Shown here one piece after another: positions 50,615 to 61,859 of a stretch of DNA of 64,000 nucleotides (the first letter of the stretch is position 1; each line of letters opens with the position of its first letter). The translations under genes were made by a program, and so were the position numbers. Below the pieces are notes generated by a model. The model saw nothing but the letters and a program-made list of their open reading frames with translations, was not told where the DNA came from and did not search any database. The stretch is from Phycomyces blakesleeanus NRRL 1555(-) (Eukaryota; Mucoromycota; Mucoromycetes; Mucorales; Phycomycetaceae): positions 170,757 to 234,756 of the forward strand of contig NW_017265172.1 in NCBI RefSeq assembly GCF_001638985.1, read 5' to 3'.

Positions 50615-53524
50615 CTAATCCTTCTTGGTAGGGTTGGGATCATCCGGCAGAAACTCTGACTCGTCTCTACTTGAGAAATAATGGGGGTTCTCCTGCTTGG
50701 TCCACATCTCTTTATAAACACTTCCCTCCTTTTTCAGTAGATTGTCATGACGCCCGGTCTCGACTATTTTGCCTTGCTTCAAGACAAAGATTTGATCTGG
50801 TGAATGTATTATAGATTAGTTTGACGACAAGAGTGTCCCCTTTCCACATGTTTATCGACATACCTGCATCAGCAATCGTTCTCAAGCGGTGGGCAATATG
50901 AACACTTGTCATGCCCGTATCTCTAAGGATGGTTCTGAAGTTGGCCAAAAGAGATTGCTCGGTGTGGGTATCCAGAGCAGAAGTGGCCTCATCCAAGAGT
51001 AACATCTGTGGGTTCTTGAGGATAGTGCGCGCCAGAGAGATCCGCTGTTTCTCACCACCTAAAAACCATATTCAAAATAAATAAAATCAAATATTATATT
51101 ATATTACATTGTCTTGTTTTGTCTTACCAGAAAGCATCAGACCACGTTCGCCAACACTGGTTTCATACTTGTCCGGCAAGCTCATGATTACATCGTGAAT
51201 ATGTGCTCGCTTGGCTGCCCGATAAACATCTTCGCGACTGGATTCAATAGATCCATAGTGAATGTTGTAGTAAATCGAGTTGTTGAACAAACTGGTGTCT
51301 TGTGCTACCACTCCAATCGCACGACGAAGGCTATCGATCTTGAGATCCTTGACATTCTGGTCATCGATATAAATATCTCCTTGCTGAGGTTGGTAGAAAC
51401 GGAACAACAGGCGAAGAATGGTAGATTTACTAGCATTCAAGAACAAATGGTGTTAGCTCATGCACCATTTGTTTCTTTGACACCTTTTGACACCTTACCC
51501 GCAACCACTTGGGCCTACAAAGGCAGCCTTGTTTCCAGCTGGGATAGTAAAACTAACACCATCCAAAATAGGTCTCTCTGTGTGATATCCGAACACAACA
51601 TTTTCGAAACGAATGTTTCCTCCCTTGAAAATATAATCCTTTGCATTGGGTGCGTCCTGGATCAAGGCCTTTTGGTTTTCGAGACTAAACATGGTGTCCA
51701 TATCAATCAATGACTGTCGAAGCTCTCTATACACAGATCCCAGAAAATTGAGCGGCATCGACAGTTGGAAAACAAGCTGGTTGACCATTACAACATCACC
51801 CACAGTCATGGTTCCTGATTTTCCGCACAAACAAATATTCAGTAATGCGTTGTTGTTGTTTTTTTAAAAAAAAAGGAAAGGCTACAATACCTTTCATAAC
51901 ACTGTTAGCAGACAAAAGCATAATGACAGTCAAGGAAGTACTAAAGATTGCATTTTGACCTGCATTCAAAAGTGCTAAACTAGAAGCAATCTTGAGAGAA
52001 GCCTTTTCGTATTTTTTCAGAGGAACACTGTACTGCTCCACTTCAAACTTCTCGTTATTAAAGTACTATATACGGATATTGACAGAAGAGTAAGAACAAG
52101 CCCAAGGAAACACTTCTTTCTATTTGTCCTACCTTGACTGCTTCAAAGTTGATTAAAGAATCTACTGCCTTTGAGGCCGCTTCATTGTCTGCCATGTTTG
52201 CTTGTTTTCTGAATTTTGTTCTGTAATTTGGTCCATAATTTGTTAGCACGAACAAACAATAACTAATATATAAAGATATCCATTACCTCCATGCTGTTGT
52301 TGCCACAGTAAATACAGTGTAGGTAGTGATGGTACACAGAGTAACGAGTGCATATGGTGTACCAAATTGATAGGCCTGGGTGGTTGAAGCTTGAGTACCT
52401 CGTTACACAGCCTTCATGCAAGACTTACCAAAATACCGCTGACCATGCCAATCTCCAGAGCAGTTGGCAAGACATGGAACACCATTGAGCTTACCATAAA
52501 ACTGATACCTCTATATGCACACACACAAACAGAAACAAATAATAGTATCAATACCCTTCCTAGACGGTTTCTGAAATCTTTCTTTCTTTCTTCCTCCAAA
52601 TACTCGGACTTGACTTTACTTTGTACCACGATCAATAGCACGATTCAATCCACCTGTCTGACGAGATAGATGGAACCCAATGTCGAGATGAAGAAGATGG
52701 GAAAATACATTGAGAGCTACGCGACGGATAGCTTTCTGGGCAACAGCAGCGAATACAGCATTTCGAAGTTCCTGGAATGCACTTGCACCAAGACGAGCCA
52801 AGCCATCTATGTTTATGGTATTTGCCAGTTAAATTAAATTAATATTTTTACACATACAAAGAAGTCTGATACATACAGCCAATAATAGCAGCACCACACA
52901 CGGTCCACAGAGTTGTATCTGCGTCCAAGGGAATATTAAGAGAATCAATCACATCTTTAAAATAAAACGGAACTTGAACGTTCAAAAGCTATAATTCCCA
53001 AAAACAAAAATCAGTTTTCTTAGTCATATTCCACAAAAAGAGAATGTTATAAATACCTTTCCACCCAAGAGTAATGATAGTGCGATAACAACTCTGGCTT
53101 TTACGCTATAGTCGTCTTTAGGCCAGATATATTTCATCAATTGTCGAATGATTGCCCAATCTGTGGCGTTTCTCTGTTTGGGCGTTTCTGCCAAAATATC
53201 CACAGCTTTGGGCGTGACAGACGGGTCCAGTTTAGGAGGTATTACCGAAGTTCCTCCAGGCTTGGTTGGGGTCGGAGCAGCTTCTTTAGAGGACTGGAAA
53301 TACCGAGTGGTCTGCAGTATAGGACGACGCCGAAAATCTCCAGGATAGACAGCAGAAATAGTGTGGTTGGTGGTATGTTTGGTAAAGACTGTTGGACGAG
53401 ACAAGGTCTGGAAGGTACGGGTGGTGGAAGGCACTGGTCGACAGGCATTCTGTGTGCGTAGGCCTAGCGAGGGTATGCTTGTTGCCCGGAGACAGCCGAT
53501 CGGCAATCTCTGAAGCAGGCTCAT
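50615..53524 (-). CDS. ATM1: Mitochondrial ABC half-transporter ATM1 (ABCB7)
   Basis: Eleven exons in transcript order: 53057-53524, 52877-52988, 52627-52806, 52429-52508, 52287-52375, 52133-52220, 51891-52065, 51499-51814, 51128-51429, 50864-51058 and 50615-50796; 728 residues. A long Arg/Ser/Thr-rich N-terminus without acids at its start ([15 protein letters not shown]) is a mitochondrial presequence. The membrane domain has the Atm1 landmark [20 protein letters not shown]. The nucleotide-binding domain has Walker A GPSGCGKST, the Q-loop [10 protein letters not shown], signature LSGGEKQR, Walker [13 protein letters not shown] and HIAHRL. Atm1 exports a glutathione/sulfur compound from the matrix needed for cytosolic Fe-S protein assembly. 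The intron between exons 4 and 5 is only 53 nt, and its acceptor was chosen to give the conserved GILAYQFG. Confidence 0.96.
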
Positions 53525-55035
53525 TACGTCTCTCTCTCTATCTTTCTTCTTTGGTCAGACTTTGTTCCAAAATGGTTCAACTTGAGAAAATTTAAAAGCG
53601 AGAAAGTGAGTCAAATTAGATGTATTGTATTATTTCTTATAAATAATACAATACCGGTCCTTTAAATATAGAAATATTTTATACAGGAAAATACATTATG
53701 CGTCAAGTAAAGCATTCATTTTTTTATTTTATTTTATTTTATTTATATAAATAAATTGATTATTTAATTTTATTTGAACTACAAGTTTACACTCTCATTT
53801 GAAAAAGACTCTCAACAGACTATTGATGATGACGCCACATCCTTTTAGTATTCGCCTTCTCTTCTGTGCAACGGATTTAAGAGTCACGATTAGTGATGAC
53901 GGCACCACCAAAATATCTACCACTTGTATATGCTTGAGACTTGTTAATGTATAAAAACAGACAATACAATAAGAAAACCAATTTATATATATATTAGGTT
54001 AAAGAAGACTGTTATGAATTTGTTCTATTTTATTAAAGGGGTTGGAAAGATGTTTGTGCTTCTTCAAAGTCAATACGTGTCCTTTCTAAACACGTAAATA
54101 AAGTAAATATGATACACGTGCCAATAAGTCGCGCTGTCGACGTGAATATGTTTTCGTCTATAAAGGGAAACCGTGTGTACCTTTTTTTTTGTTTATTTGT
54201 ATGGAGCGAATGATATGCTCAGATTTATTAAAAGTCTCAGATTGAGTAGGAAAAGAGAAAATTAAAATATTTGTTTGAAAGGTTATATGAATTATATGAT
54301 GATTTTGGCTTTTGGCTTTTATGCTTTTTTTTTTGGTTACAGAAGTTAGGGTAGGAGTGAGGGTAGAGTTATTCTGGAGATACATCGTGAGAGTCAAGCT
54401 CTAGCTCAGAACAGAGGCAAGAGATTGATTTGTGAGCAGTGGTGAACAAGCTCGTTGATGCGATACGAGCTCGTAGAAATCTAGAAAGTCTATATTTCCT
54501 GGTAGATTATAAAGTTTTAACCGAAATGGTGAATGCCAATCCTTTTTTTTTGTTTGTTTTTGAATTGTTTATTTGAAACAGACATTCTATACTCCTTGAA
54601 CAAAACCTTTTCTTTTACTAAAATACACACTCTCAACTACACATTTAAACGATTAATGCTTAAACAAATAAAACAGCATACATATTAACAACAGTCTTAC
54701 AAGTGTTGGAATGTTATTCTATCTTAACTTATTGGCATAAAAATTGAAACAGCTCTTTAAGTCACTTAGGAAATTTGTATTGAGATGCAAAAGACTTGAG
54801 ATAAATATCTCTTTTTCTAAGGAAAATGTTCTGTAAATTGAAACAATAGTCAAAATGACTAGGTAAATTATGAATTTTTTTATTTTCTGGTATATGAGTT
54901 TTGTTTGTCTTATTTTCTGGTAGATAAGCCTCGTTTTCGGTTAATACTTTACCATCTACCAGGAAATATAGACGTCCGTAATATTTAGTTACTGGTGTCA
55001 AATGTATTTATTTATTAATTTTGATTTCAAATTCT
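53525..55035. other. Intergenic with a pair of inverted coding remnants
   Basis: Promoter of ATM1 plus AT-rich DNA. Around 54438-54540 (plus frame, LYFLVDYKVLTE) and 54934-55001 (minus frame, LYFLVDGKVLTE) two related fragments face each other. No intact gene was recognised. A TTTTATTTTATTTTA run lies near 53720. Confidence 0.5.
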
Positions 55036-57042
55036 TCATAGAACTGCATCAGGCCTCTTGTCTGCAGTTCGCCATGAATTATTCATAACTCCTCGGTAAT
55101 TCCACACTGGTTGTTCCTGTTGTATATTACCAGAAGAGTCCACTATATAAAAAAAAATAAGATATCAGATAATGCCACACAAAGTCTTTTTTTTTCTAAA
55201 ATAAATAAAAATAGACTCACCAGCTCTGCAGACAATTCGTACGTTGTCTACTGTGTCTACACGAGCAGTCCAGGTACACCATCCCCAAACATGGGTTGCT
55301 TTCCCGTCAGCAGCGGGTTGATACAAACTGGCTTCTACCCAGGTCTTTCCATCATTGCCAGAAACATCTAATAGACTGTCTTAGTTAGCATATGATTAGA
55401 CAAACGCCAGTTAGTTTCTAAACCTACCCACACGTTGTATACTTCTCCCCCCTCCTATAAGACATGAAAAATAGAAAGCATTGATTACATGAGTACAAAA
55501 CAAAATGGCCAGTCATGTTTTTGACTTTTTGTCTAAAATATACCTGATAATGCATAGCCTTGAACTACCTGGTTCTTTGTTTGTCCTGAGTGTAGACCAT
55601 CAGCTGGATCACACACATACGACTGGACGTTGTATTCTCCAATAGATGGCATTTTTGACCAAAACAACTCGGCTTGATCCTCTTTCTCTACCTATGTTGA
55701 ATAGACAAAAATACCAAAAAAATAAATACAGGTTTTCTTGTTAACTTTGTATATCTTTTCTTCTTATATGGATTTACTTGCATGCTGAGGAAGAATTTTA
55801 TAATCTCTACGTTGATAGAATGCTTCGGATTCAAAGCCTTGGATTGTAATCGATTTCAAAAATTTAACTGACCGAGCTCCAATGTAGCCCGGAACGACGA
55901 CCCTCAAAGGATGACCATGGTCTCTTGTGAGCGGTTCTCCGTTCATCTGATGTTATTTTTAGTTAAAGTTAAAGCTTACATTCCCATTTTCTCTCAGCCC
56001 AATCAACATATTTCGATTTAACTGTTACCTCATATGCAAGTAGGACATCACCGAAAGGATCCCTATAAGTTGTTGCTGTGTTAATCAGAGCCAGACCAAG
56101 AGAAACACCTCTATGTTTGTTTTGTGATAGTAGGTTGTCTTACAGTGCCTTTGTGAGAGGTATTGAGGATCCATAGCAAACGTCTTCTTCACACTGTAGT
56201 TTTATATATATATTATTACTATTGTTATTGATGTGTAATAAGCACAGATAGATTTACATTGTTGGTTTCAAAAAAGAAATTCACTTGCCTGTTCTATTGA
56301 TTTAAATGAGACATGTAGTCGTCCAAGGTCAGGAAGATCTTTGGTAACCCCCACGCTTTCCAGCACGTCTTTTAGTCTGCACCCAGCATAGACTCCATTT
56401 CCAATAGCACAAGGTCCCCAGATAACCTAAACCAAGTCAAGTATCTAGTTAACGGAGACCATCCCTTCTCTTTTTTTTTGGTCCTTTCATTTCTTACTCC
56501 TTTGGTGTGCTTAACCCGATGTAAGCCGTCTCGTCTATTACCCTATTAAGATAGAGGTTTTTTTCCCACGGTCAGCCGTACACAGACCATATGTAACAAC
56601 CATAACAATACAAAATGTCGTACCGCACACTATAACACAAAGACCAAATAGAAAAATTAAGGGGACGGTGAGCTGGGCTTATTCGTTTAAGGTGATTGGG
56701 TACAGGACAAATGTTCATTAGAGCTATATCCAATCTCTCTACCTGCATAGCCATCATCACGTATTTCTTATCGTATTTTTGCTTGATATCTTTCACACTC
56801 CAGGTTTGTTCCTTCCCACGCACACCCAAGCCATTGATAACAAACGTATGGTCGTCTTGAAGGTCTGGTATAGGACCGTGAGATCGGCAGAAGAAATATT
56901 GAATGGGAGTAATATAATTCTTCACAAGATCTGGCGGGGTGGGTTCTGCATTAAAAGGCGCATTTTTCCTCACCAAAAGCGCAGAAAGAGACTGTCGATC
57001 AGGTTCATTGGGGTATTCGAGGATTCTCTTGGACTGTGCCAT
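55036..57042 (-). CDS. SUOX: Sulfite oxidase (molybdopterin, plant-type without cytochrome b5 domain)
   Basis: Eleven exons in transcript order: 56743-57042, 56624-56629, 56498-56542, 56289-56426, 56144-56193, 56029-56062, 55782-55946, 55544-55691, 55428-55454, 55221-55367 and 55036-55142; 388 residues. The core motif MQCAGNRRDG (Mo-ligand C101) appears only if the 6-nt exon TGTGCG is included. Further family motifs: WGPCAIGNGVYAG, DHGHPLRVVVPGYIGARSVK, FYQRRDYKILP and the dimerisation domain segment RVDVSGNDGKTW. The enzyme oxidises sulfite to sulfate. With no haem domain it should pass electrons to oxygen, as plant enzymes do, and often is peroxisomal; the C-terminus (DAVL) is not a standard PTS1. 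Two introns, after exons 4 and 7, appear to use GC donors (GCAAGT). Confidence 0.93.
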
Positions 57043-58205
57043 TTGGATCTGCTTCTTTTATTAAAAAAAAAGTAAAAGAGAACAAGGAGGAGTAAATGAA
57101 GTAAGGTAGATAAAGGGGAAGAGGGGTTGGTTGGGATGTGTTTAAAGGGTTATGCTCAAGTTATAATTTGCTGTCCAAAACTCAGTGTTATACGTCACTA
57201 AACAAAAAAATATATGGATAAGAGGAATAGATACCCTTTATTGACTGTTAAATAGAAGCTGTCAGATCATGGTTAATTTGTTTGTGTATATATTTATGCA
57301 TATCTTCTGGGTGTATAAAGTCCTGTCTAGTTATTCGTTTTTTACATGTAATACGCAAATATATCTTTTTCTTTGTTTTGCACAAAAGACATCATGATTG
57401 ATCAAGAAGTAGAGTATCAGTAATTTGGATACATCTTGACTTTATTTGCCTTAACTCTCTCAAAGCTCTCTGATCATTTAACTGATATCACCCATATTAT
57501 ACAAATATGTATATATAAATAGAGGTTGTCCAATGAATGGAGAGCAATTGATTCAAGGTTTCATGACGACTCCAAACGCAAGCATACGCAAGCGTACGTA
57601 AGTCTATTTTGATCACCTTTGTGTATTCAATATTGCAGTATAAGAGTAAAATAATAATAATCTTAAACAGTTACACACAAATTACACAGTTGTATTCTTA
57701 TCCATTCATGTAATTCTTTGTTACTCTTTCGAAGAGGAGAAGGAGAGTATCTGTTTCTAATTTCTGGACCGAGAGGTACCCCTAGTAAAGATATCTGTAC
57801 CAGGCGCGGGTAAATTTAATGTATTCTCTTTTGTCATACAAATCAATCCTTTCTTTTTTGTAAGAGAGAACGACTCTTCTATGTCAATTGTATAAAATGA
57901 AAATAAGCCTATTCAATGGACTTGCGCCATTCCAATAAAATGATAAAGCTCAAGTTTGTCACAACTATTGACTAACCACAAATATTCGGGTTAACTGACT
58001 GATATTCCTACCTTTATATTAAGTAACCCTGTATATTTCTTTATGACAAAAAAAAGATAAAAAGGAGATTTATAGAAACATTTTCTGTCTTTCTTATTTT
58101 TCTCTTCATTTTCCTACACACTACATAAATAACTATACACATATAACACTGGGAAAAAAATTGCTTTTAAACTTTCGTAATGAACCTAGCGTATAAATAG
58201 CTCAC
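57043..58205. other. Intergenic, sulfite oxidase promoter and AT-rich DNA
   Basis: No gene recognised. Repeated AAGCATACGCAAGCGTACGTAAG occurs as short imperfect units near 57580-57602. Confidence 0.5.
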
Positions 58206-58475
58206 TTGGGGTGGACAGACTAAAAGTTCAAAAAAAAGTTCAAAATTAAGTACACACAAGTTAAAATAGGGCTTATAATGCCATCTCTGTCATTAATTGT
58301 GGATCTTTTATTGCGAGTCTTTCTAGACTTTGCGCCCTACAGCACATCGTTTCCATAAAAGATGTTGTTCTTCACAATATTAATGATAATGAAAGAGGAC
58401 TAGCTGATCAGAGTTGTTTAGAAAATTTGCCCTTTTTTTCACTATTTTTTTAACCTTTTAGTCTGACCACCCCAA
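58206..58475. mobile_element. MITE with about 20-bp terminal inverted repeats
   Basis: Left end TTGGGGTGGACAGACTAAAAG; the right end in reverse complement reads TTGGGGTGGTCAGACTAAAA. The element is 270 bp and non-coding. Just outside, CTCAC on the left faces GTGAG on the right, so the inverted repeat may extend further with a small offset. It shares its ends with the element at 12681-13042. Confidence 0.75.
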
Positions 58476-58739
58476 TTGTGAGTAATGAAAACTTATGTTT
58501 AAACTCCAGGACATGTAAATCAAGTGTACAGTCTTTGCACTTTTCTTACTCTTCATATATTCACCCAAAAGTTTTAGAATATGAGCATAAAAGACCTTGT
58601 GCTTTGTACTATTTGTAGTCAAAATATGAAAAATTTAAATGCTTTAATTTTTTTTAAAAAAAAAGAATAATAAAAGATGTATCGTCGTATTGTAAAAACC
58701 TAATTTACTTTTTCTCACACCTTGTATCTATCTATATCT

Positions 58740-59643
58740 ATATAACATACCGACTCTCTCCCGGGTGTGACATGTTCTTAGTGTCACTATTGTCCCCATG
58801 AAGTTCTTTGATAAACTTAGGTCTATTATGGGTCAGTTCCTTCGCCAGAAAATGTTCCTCATGGCTGGCCTGATCCCCCTCTGTTTCCCTCGGGCACAAG
58901 GTGAATTAGGTATATTAGATCCTGAATCCTAACAAAAAGCTCTTACTATGCGATGGTTGAAACCCGTTATGGATCCATCAGAATCTGGCTCGTGTGTCAC
59001 TCCATGGCTACAACACGCCCTTGACCCTGCCCAAACACATGGTGATATTCGATTACCTCTGTTGTTTCAACGCCTGCTACACCATCATTTGCGTTCTTCT
59101 CTCAATGCTCTCCACTCTGTTCTGTATGCGATAAATTCCATCCCACGCAACTCTTTTGTCACAGCCACCTACCATACTTGTCTCTCTTTATCAATATCGG
59201 TTATAGTTGTTTTTTCTGATCCTTCTGGACGTACTATAACAGGTTGGCGGAGGCTTTTAGTGTCTGGTGCGTTTATATATGACGAGAAATTAGGGGACGT
59301 CCGTCCTCGATTACCTACCGAAAGGACTCCATCTCCGTACCTCGTTTTCAAACTTTTTAGCACTCTTAGTGCCTATAATGTTTGTGCTATATGTCAAACC
59401 CCACCCAAAGTACCAATCGCTCTATTGTCACTCACAGCTCACTAATAGCACACATTTTGGTCATTTCCCACCCAACCTACACCTCGTAATATATGGCATC
59501 GTGATATCCTCAATACCCTCTCGTTCCAAGTCACCCTCCACCACCATGCCCCTACGCTATTTGCCACGACCGACCGTCCGATCTGTTATACTGGCGTCGA
59601 TACTTTGCGCCACTTCCTTTACCAATGTCCTCAAAAATTGATC
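58740..59643 (+). pseudogene. Decayed LINE reverse-transcriptase ORF2 C-terminal fragment
   Basis: The plus frame from about 58740 reads HVLSVTIVPMKFFDKL, FLMAGLIPLCFPRAQGELG and then LTMRWLKPVMDPSE, matching the thumb/post-RT region of fungal non-LTR elements (typically GGLGVLDP and RWLxP). It is interrupted by an in-frame TGA near 58770 and TAA near 58930, runs openly to 59445, and after a frame change resumes as DRPICYTGVDTLRHFLYQCP near 59566-59634, the usual zinc-knuckle-like end. No 5' half is present. This is a dead-on-arrival or decayed copy. Confidence 0.7.
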
Positions 59644-60176
59644 GCCTAACAATGCGCTTGGAATAAGAATCTTGGCTACATCCCTCAGATTTCAGACATC
59701 CATGCTGCTATATTCTACTTCACCCTCTCTCCTTCTTTCCTCTCCCTGACTGCATTGTTTATTCCTGCCAAATTCTTAATAGCATTATTCTTTCTATATG
59801 ACTATCACATTGGAAGCTGATATTAGATGATAAACCCTTTGCTCTCGCTTCAATTCTTCTTCATATCGACTCTGTCGTCGCACAGCTCTTTTCTGAATCA
59901 AATCTAGCATATATATTGCTAGGATTTATATTTGCATTTCAATTATCATACCAAAACAACAGCAACAACAACAACAGCAACAACAAATAACGTTCCTCTT
60001 TGTGACACGTAATAAATACTTGGACTTGTGCCCTTTACAAAAAATAACAATAATCTATATCTAGATATCTATATAGTAGAGACGCGAAACCGCGTCGGCA
60101 ATAACCAATAAAGAATTAAAAAAAAATCTATGTAGTAGATATATACTCCTTCCTTTTCTTTCTTTAAAACAAAAGC
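59644..60176. other. Intergenic upstream of MRE11
   Basis: Possible LINE 3' region at the start, then a CAA/CAG-rich stretch (59953-59989) and AT-rich promoter sequence. No gene seen. Confidence 0.5.
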
Positions 60177-61859
60177 ATGTCTTTTGAAAGTAACATTTCC
60201 AATTCGCTTCGGATCCTCATCGCAACAGACAATCATTTAGGTTATTTGGAACGAGATCCGATTAGAGGACAAGATTCCTTTAATACATTTGAAGAGATCT
60301 TGCTGCTTGCTGCGGAAAAAGATGTTGATATGATTATTCTTGGTGGAGATCTCTTTCATGACAGCACTCCTTCTGTCAGTTGCCTCACAAAAACAACAGA
60401 GATTCTGAGTCGACATTGCCTTGGAGATCGGCCGAATAGTGTTATGATTGCAAGCGATCAATCAGTAAACTTTGAAGGTTCATTCAAGAGCGCAAACTAC
60501 TACAATCCAAATATTAACATCAGCTATCCGATCTTCACGATCCACGGTAATCATGACCGACCGATCGGTATAAGCAATATGTCTGCGTTGAATCATTTGG
60601 CAAACGCAGGACTGATAAACTACTTTGGATATTGTCACGATCCCGAAAGGCCGGTCTTGTCGCCTATCTTACTCCAGAAGGGAGACACAAAATTGGCGCT
60701 TTATGGAATAGGCAACATTCCGGACGAACGGATGCATCGGCTGTGGAGAACAGGAAAGGTGGTCTTCCAGAGGGCCGAAGATGAGGGCCCGAACAGATGG
60801 GCAGATGCCTTTAGCATGCTAGTCTTGCATCAGAACCGAGCCCAGCACGGTGCGACAAATCACGTCCGCGAAGAAGACATCCATCAATTCTTGGATCTCG
60901 TTTTCTGGGGACATGAACACGAGTGCCGACTCCGTCCAGAAAACTGTCAGTCGTTTGAGATTACCCAGCCTGGGTCTTCTGTCGCCACCAGTCTTTGTCA
61001 GGGAGAGGCTGTACCAAAGCACGTTGGACTAATGACCCTGACCGGCCACAAATATGCTTTGGAAGAGATTCCTCTCAAGACTGTTCGGCCTTTTGAATTC
61101 CAGCACATTGCCCTGGCCCTTTTTTCTGAAATCGATCCACAAAACCAAGAAGAGTGCGAGAAATTTCTGGAAAACATAGTGAATGCGATGATTGAAAGAT
61201 CCAAAAAGAGGTGGATTCGAGACCACACTGAAGAAGAAGAAGATGCTATGCCTTTACCTCTTATCAGACTTCGGGTTGACTACAGTGGCGGTTATAGTTC
61301 TTTTAATGTCCATCGGTTTGGTATTACTTTTAGCGACAAGGTTGCGAACCCAAAAGACATCCTTCAATTCCACCGGAGTAGAGAAAGGGCAGTCAGGGCT
61401 TCTGAGCCAAGAACAGCGGATTCGAACACGAACACGAACATGGATAGTAATGATAATGCGTCGCATGGACAAAGATCTGAGGCGACGATTGGAGACTATA
61501 TGAAGAAATATATCAAGGATGAAGAAATGAATATCTTGTCTGCGGATTTGATTACGACATTGGTTGATGATCATGATGATTCAACGGCTAGTACAGACAA
61601 GCTTTTCTCATATATCGATAATGTTAACAAGCTACTTTCTGGCCCGATGGTTCATACTGACTATGAGGAGGAAGTAAAGCGTATCAAGGAATGTGGTGTT
61701 AATGAATTCGAACGGATATTCAATACTATGAATAAGGATTCAACTGACCGTTCAACTGATTCCCCGGCCGAGCGACCAACTGGGCGACCACGCGGACGTT
61801 CGACTGGACGCTCAACTGGGCGTTCGACTGGGCGTTCGACTGGAAACAAGAAGACATGA
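60177..61859 (+). CDS. MRE11: MRE11-type double-strand-break repair nuclease, divergent and intronless
   Basis: Single exon, 560 residues. Phosphoesterase motifs: ILIATDNHLGYLERDPIRG (D18, H20), MIILGGDLFHD (D58), IHGNHD (125-127), MLVLHQNRAQHG and VFWGHEHEC, then EITQPGSSVATSLCQGEA of the capping domain. MRE11 with RAD50 and NBS1 processes DNA ends. Differences from the usual sequence: the segment after GGDLFH (normally an NKPSR-type motif) reads STPSV, and GNHDDP reads GNHDRP. The C-terminus is shorter than in most orthologues and ends in SxGR repeats (STGRSTGRSTGRSTG). No introns, while most neighbours are intron-rich, and LINE remains lie 0.5 kb upstream, so it could be a retrocopy or paralogue. 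The metal ligands look intact, so activity is plausible. Confidence 0.88.
   Translation: MSFESNISNSLRILIATDNHLGYLERDPIRGQDSFNTFEEILLLAAEKDVDMIILGGDLFHDSTPSVSCLTKTTEILSRHCLGDRPNSVMIASDQSVNFEGSFKSANYYNPNINISYPIFTIHGNHDRPIGISNMSALNHLANAGLINYFGYCHDPERPVLSPILLQKGDTKLALYGIGNIPDERMHRLWRTGKVVFQRAEDEGPNRWADAFSMLVLHQNRAQHGATNHVREEDIHQFLDLVFWGHEHECRLRPENCQSFEITQPGSSVATSLCQGEAVPKHVGLMTLTGHKYALEEIPLKTVRPFEFQHIALALFSEIDPQNQEECEKFLENIVNAMIERSKKRWIRDHTEEEEDAMPLPLIRLRVDYSGGYSSFNVHRFGITFSDKVANPKDILQFHRSRERAVRASEPRTADSNTNTNMDSNDNASHGQRSEATIGDYMKKYIKDEEMNILSADLITTLVDDHDDSTASTDKLFSYIDNVNKLLSGPMVHTDYEEEVKRIKECGVNEFERIFNTMNKDSTDRSTDSPAERPTGRPRGRSTGRSTGRSTGRSTGNKKT

Noticed and set aside
52381..52428. Alternative acceptors near 52389 and 52399 for ATM1 exon 5
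   Set aside because: They give introns of 30-39 nt or a wrong frame; the CAG at 52376-52378 restores the conserved join to YQFG.
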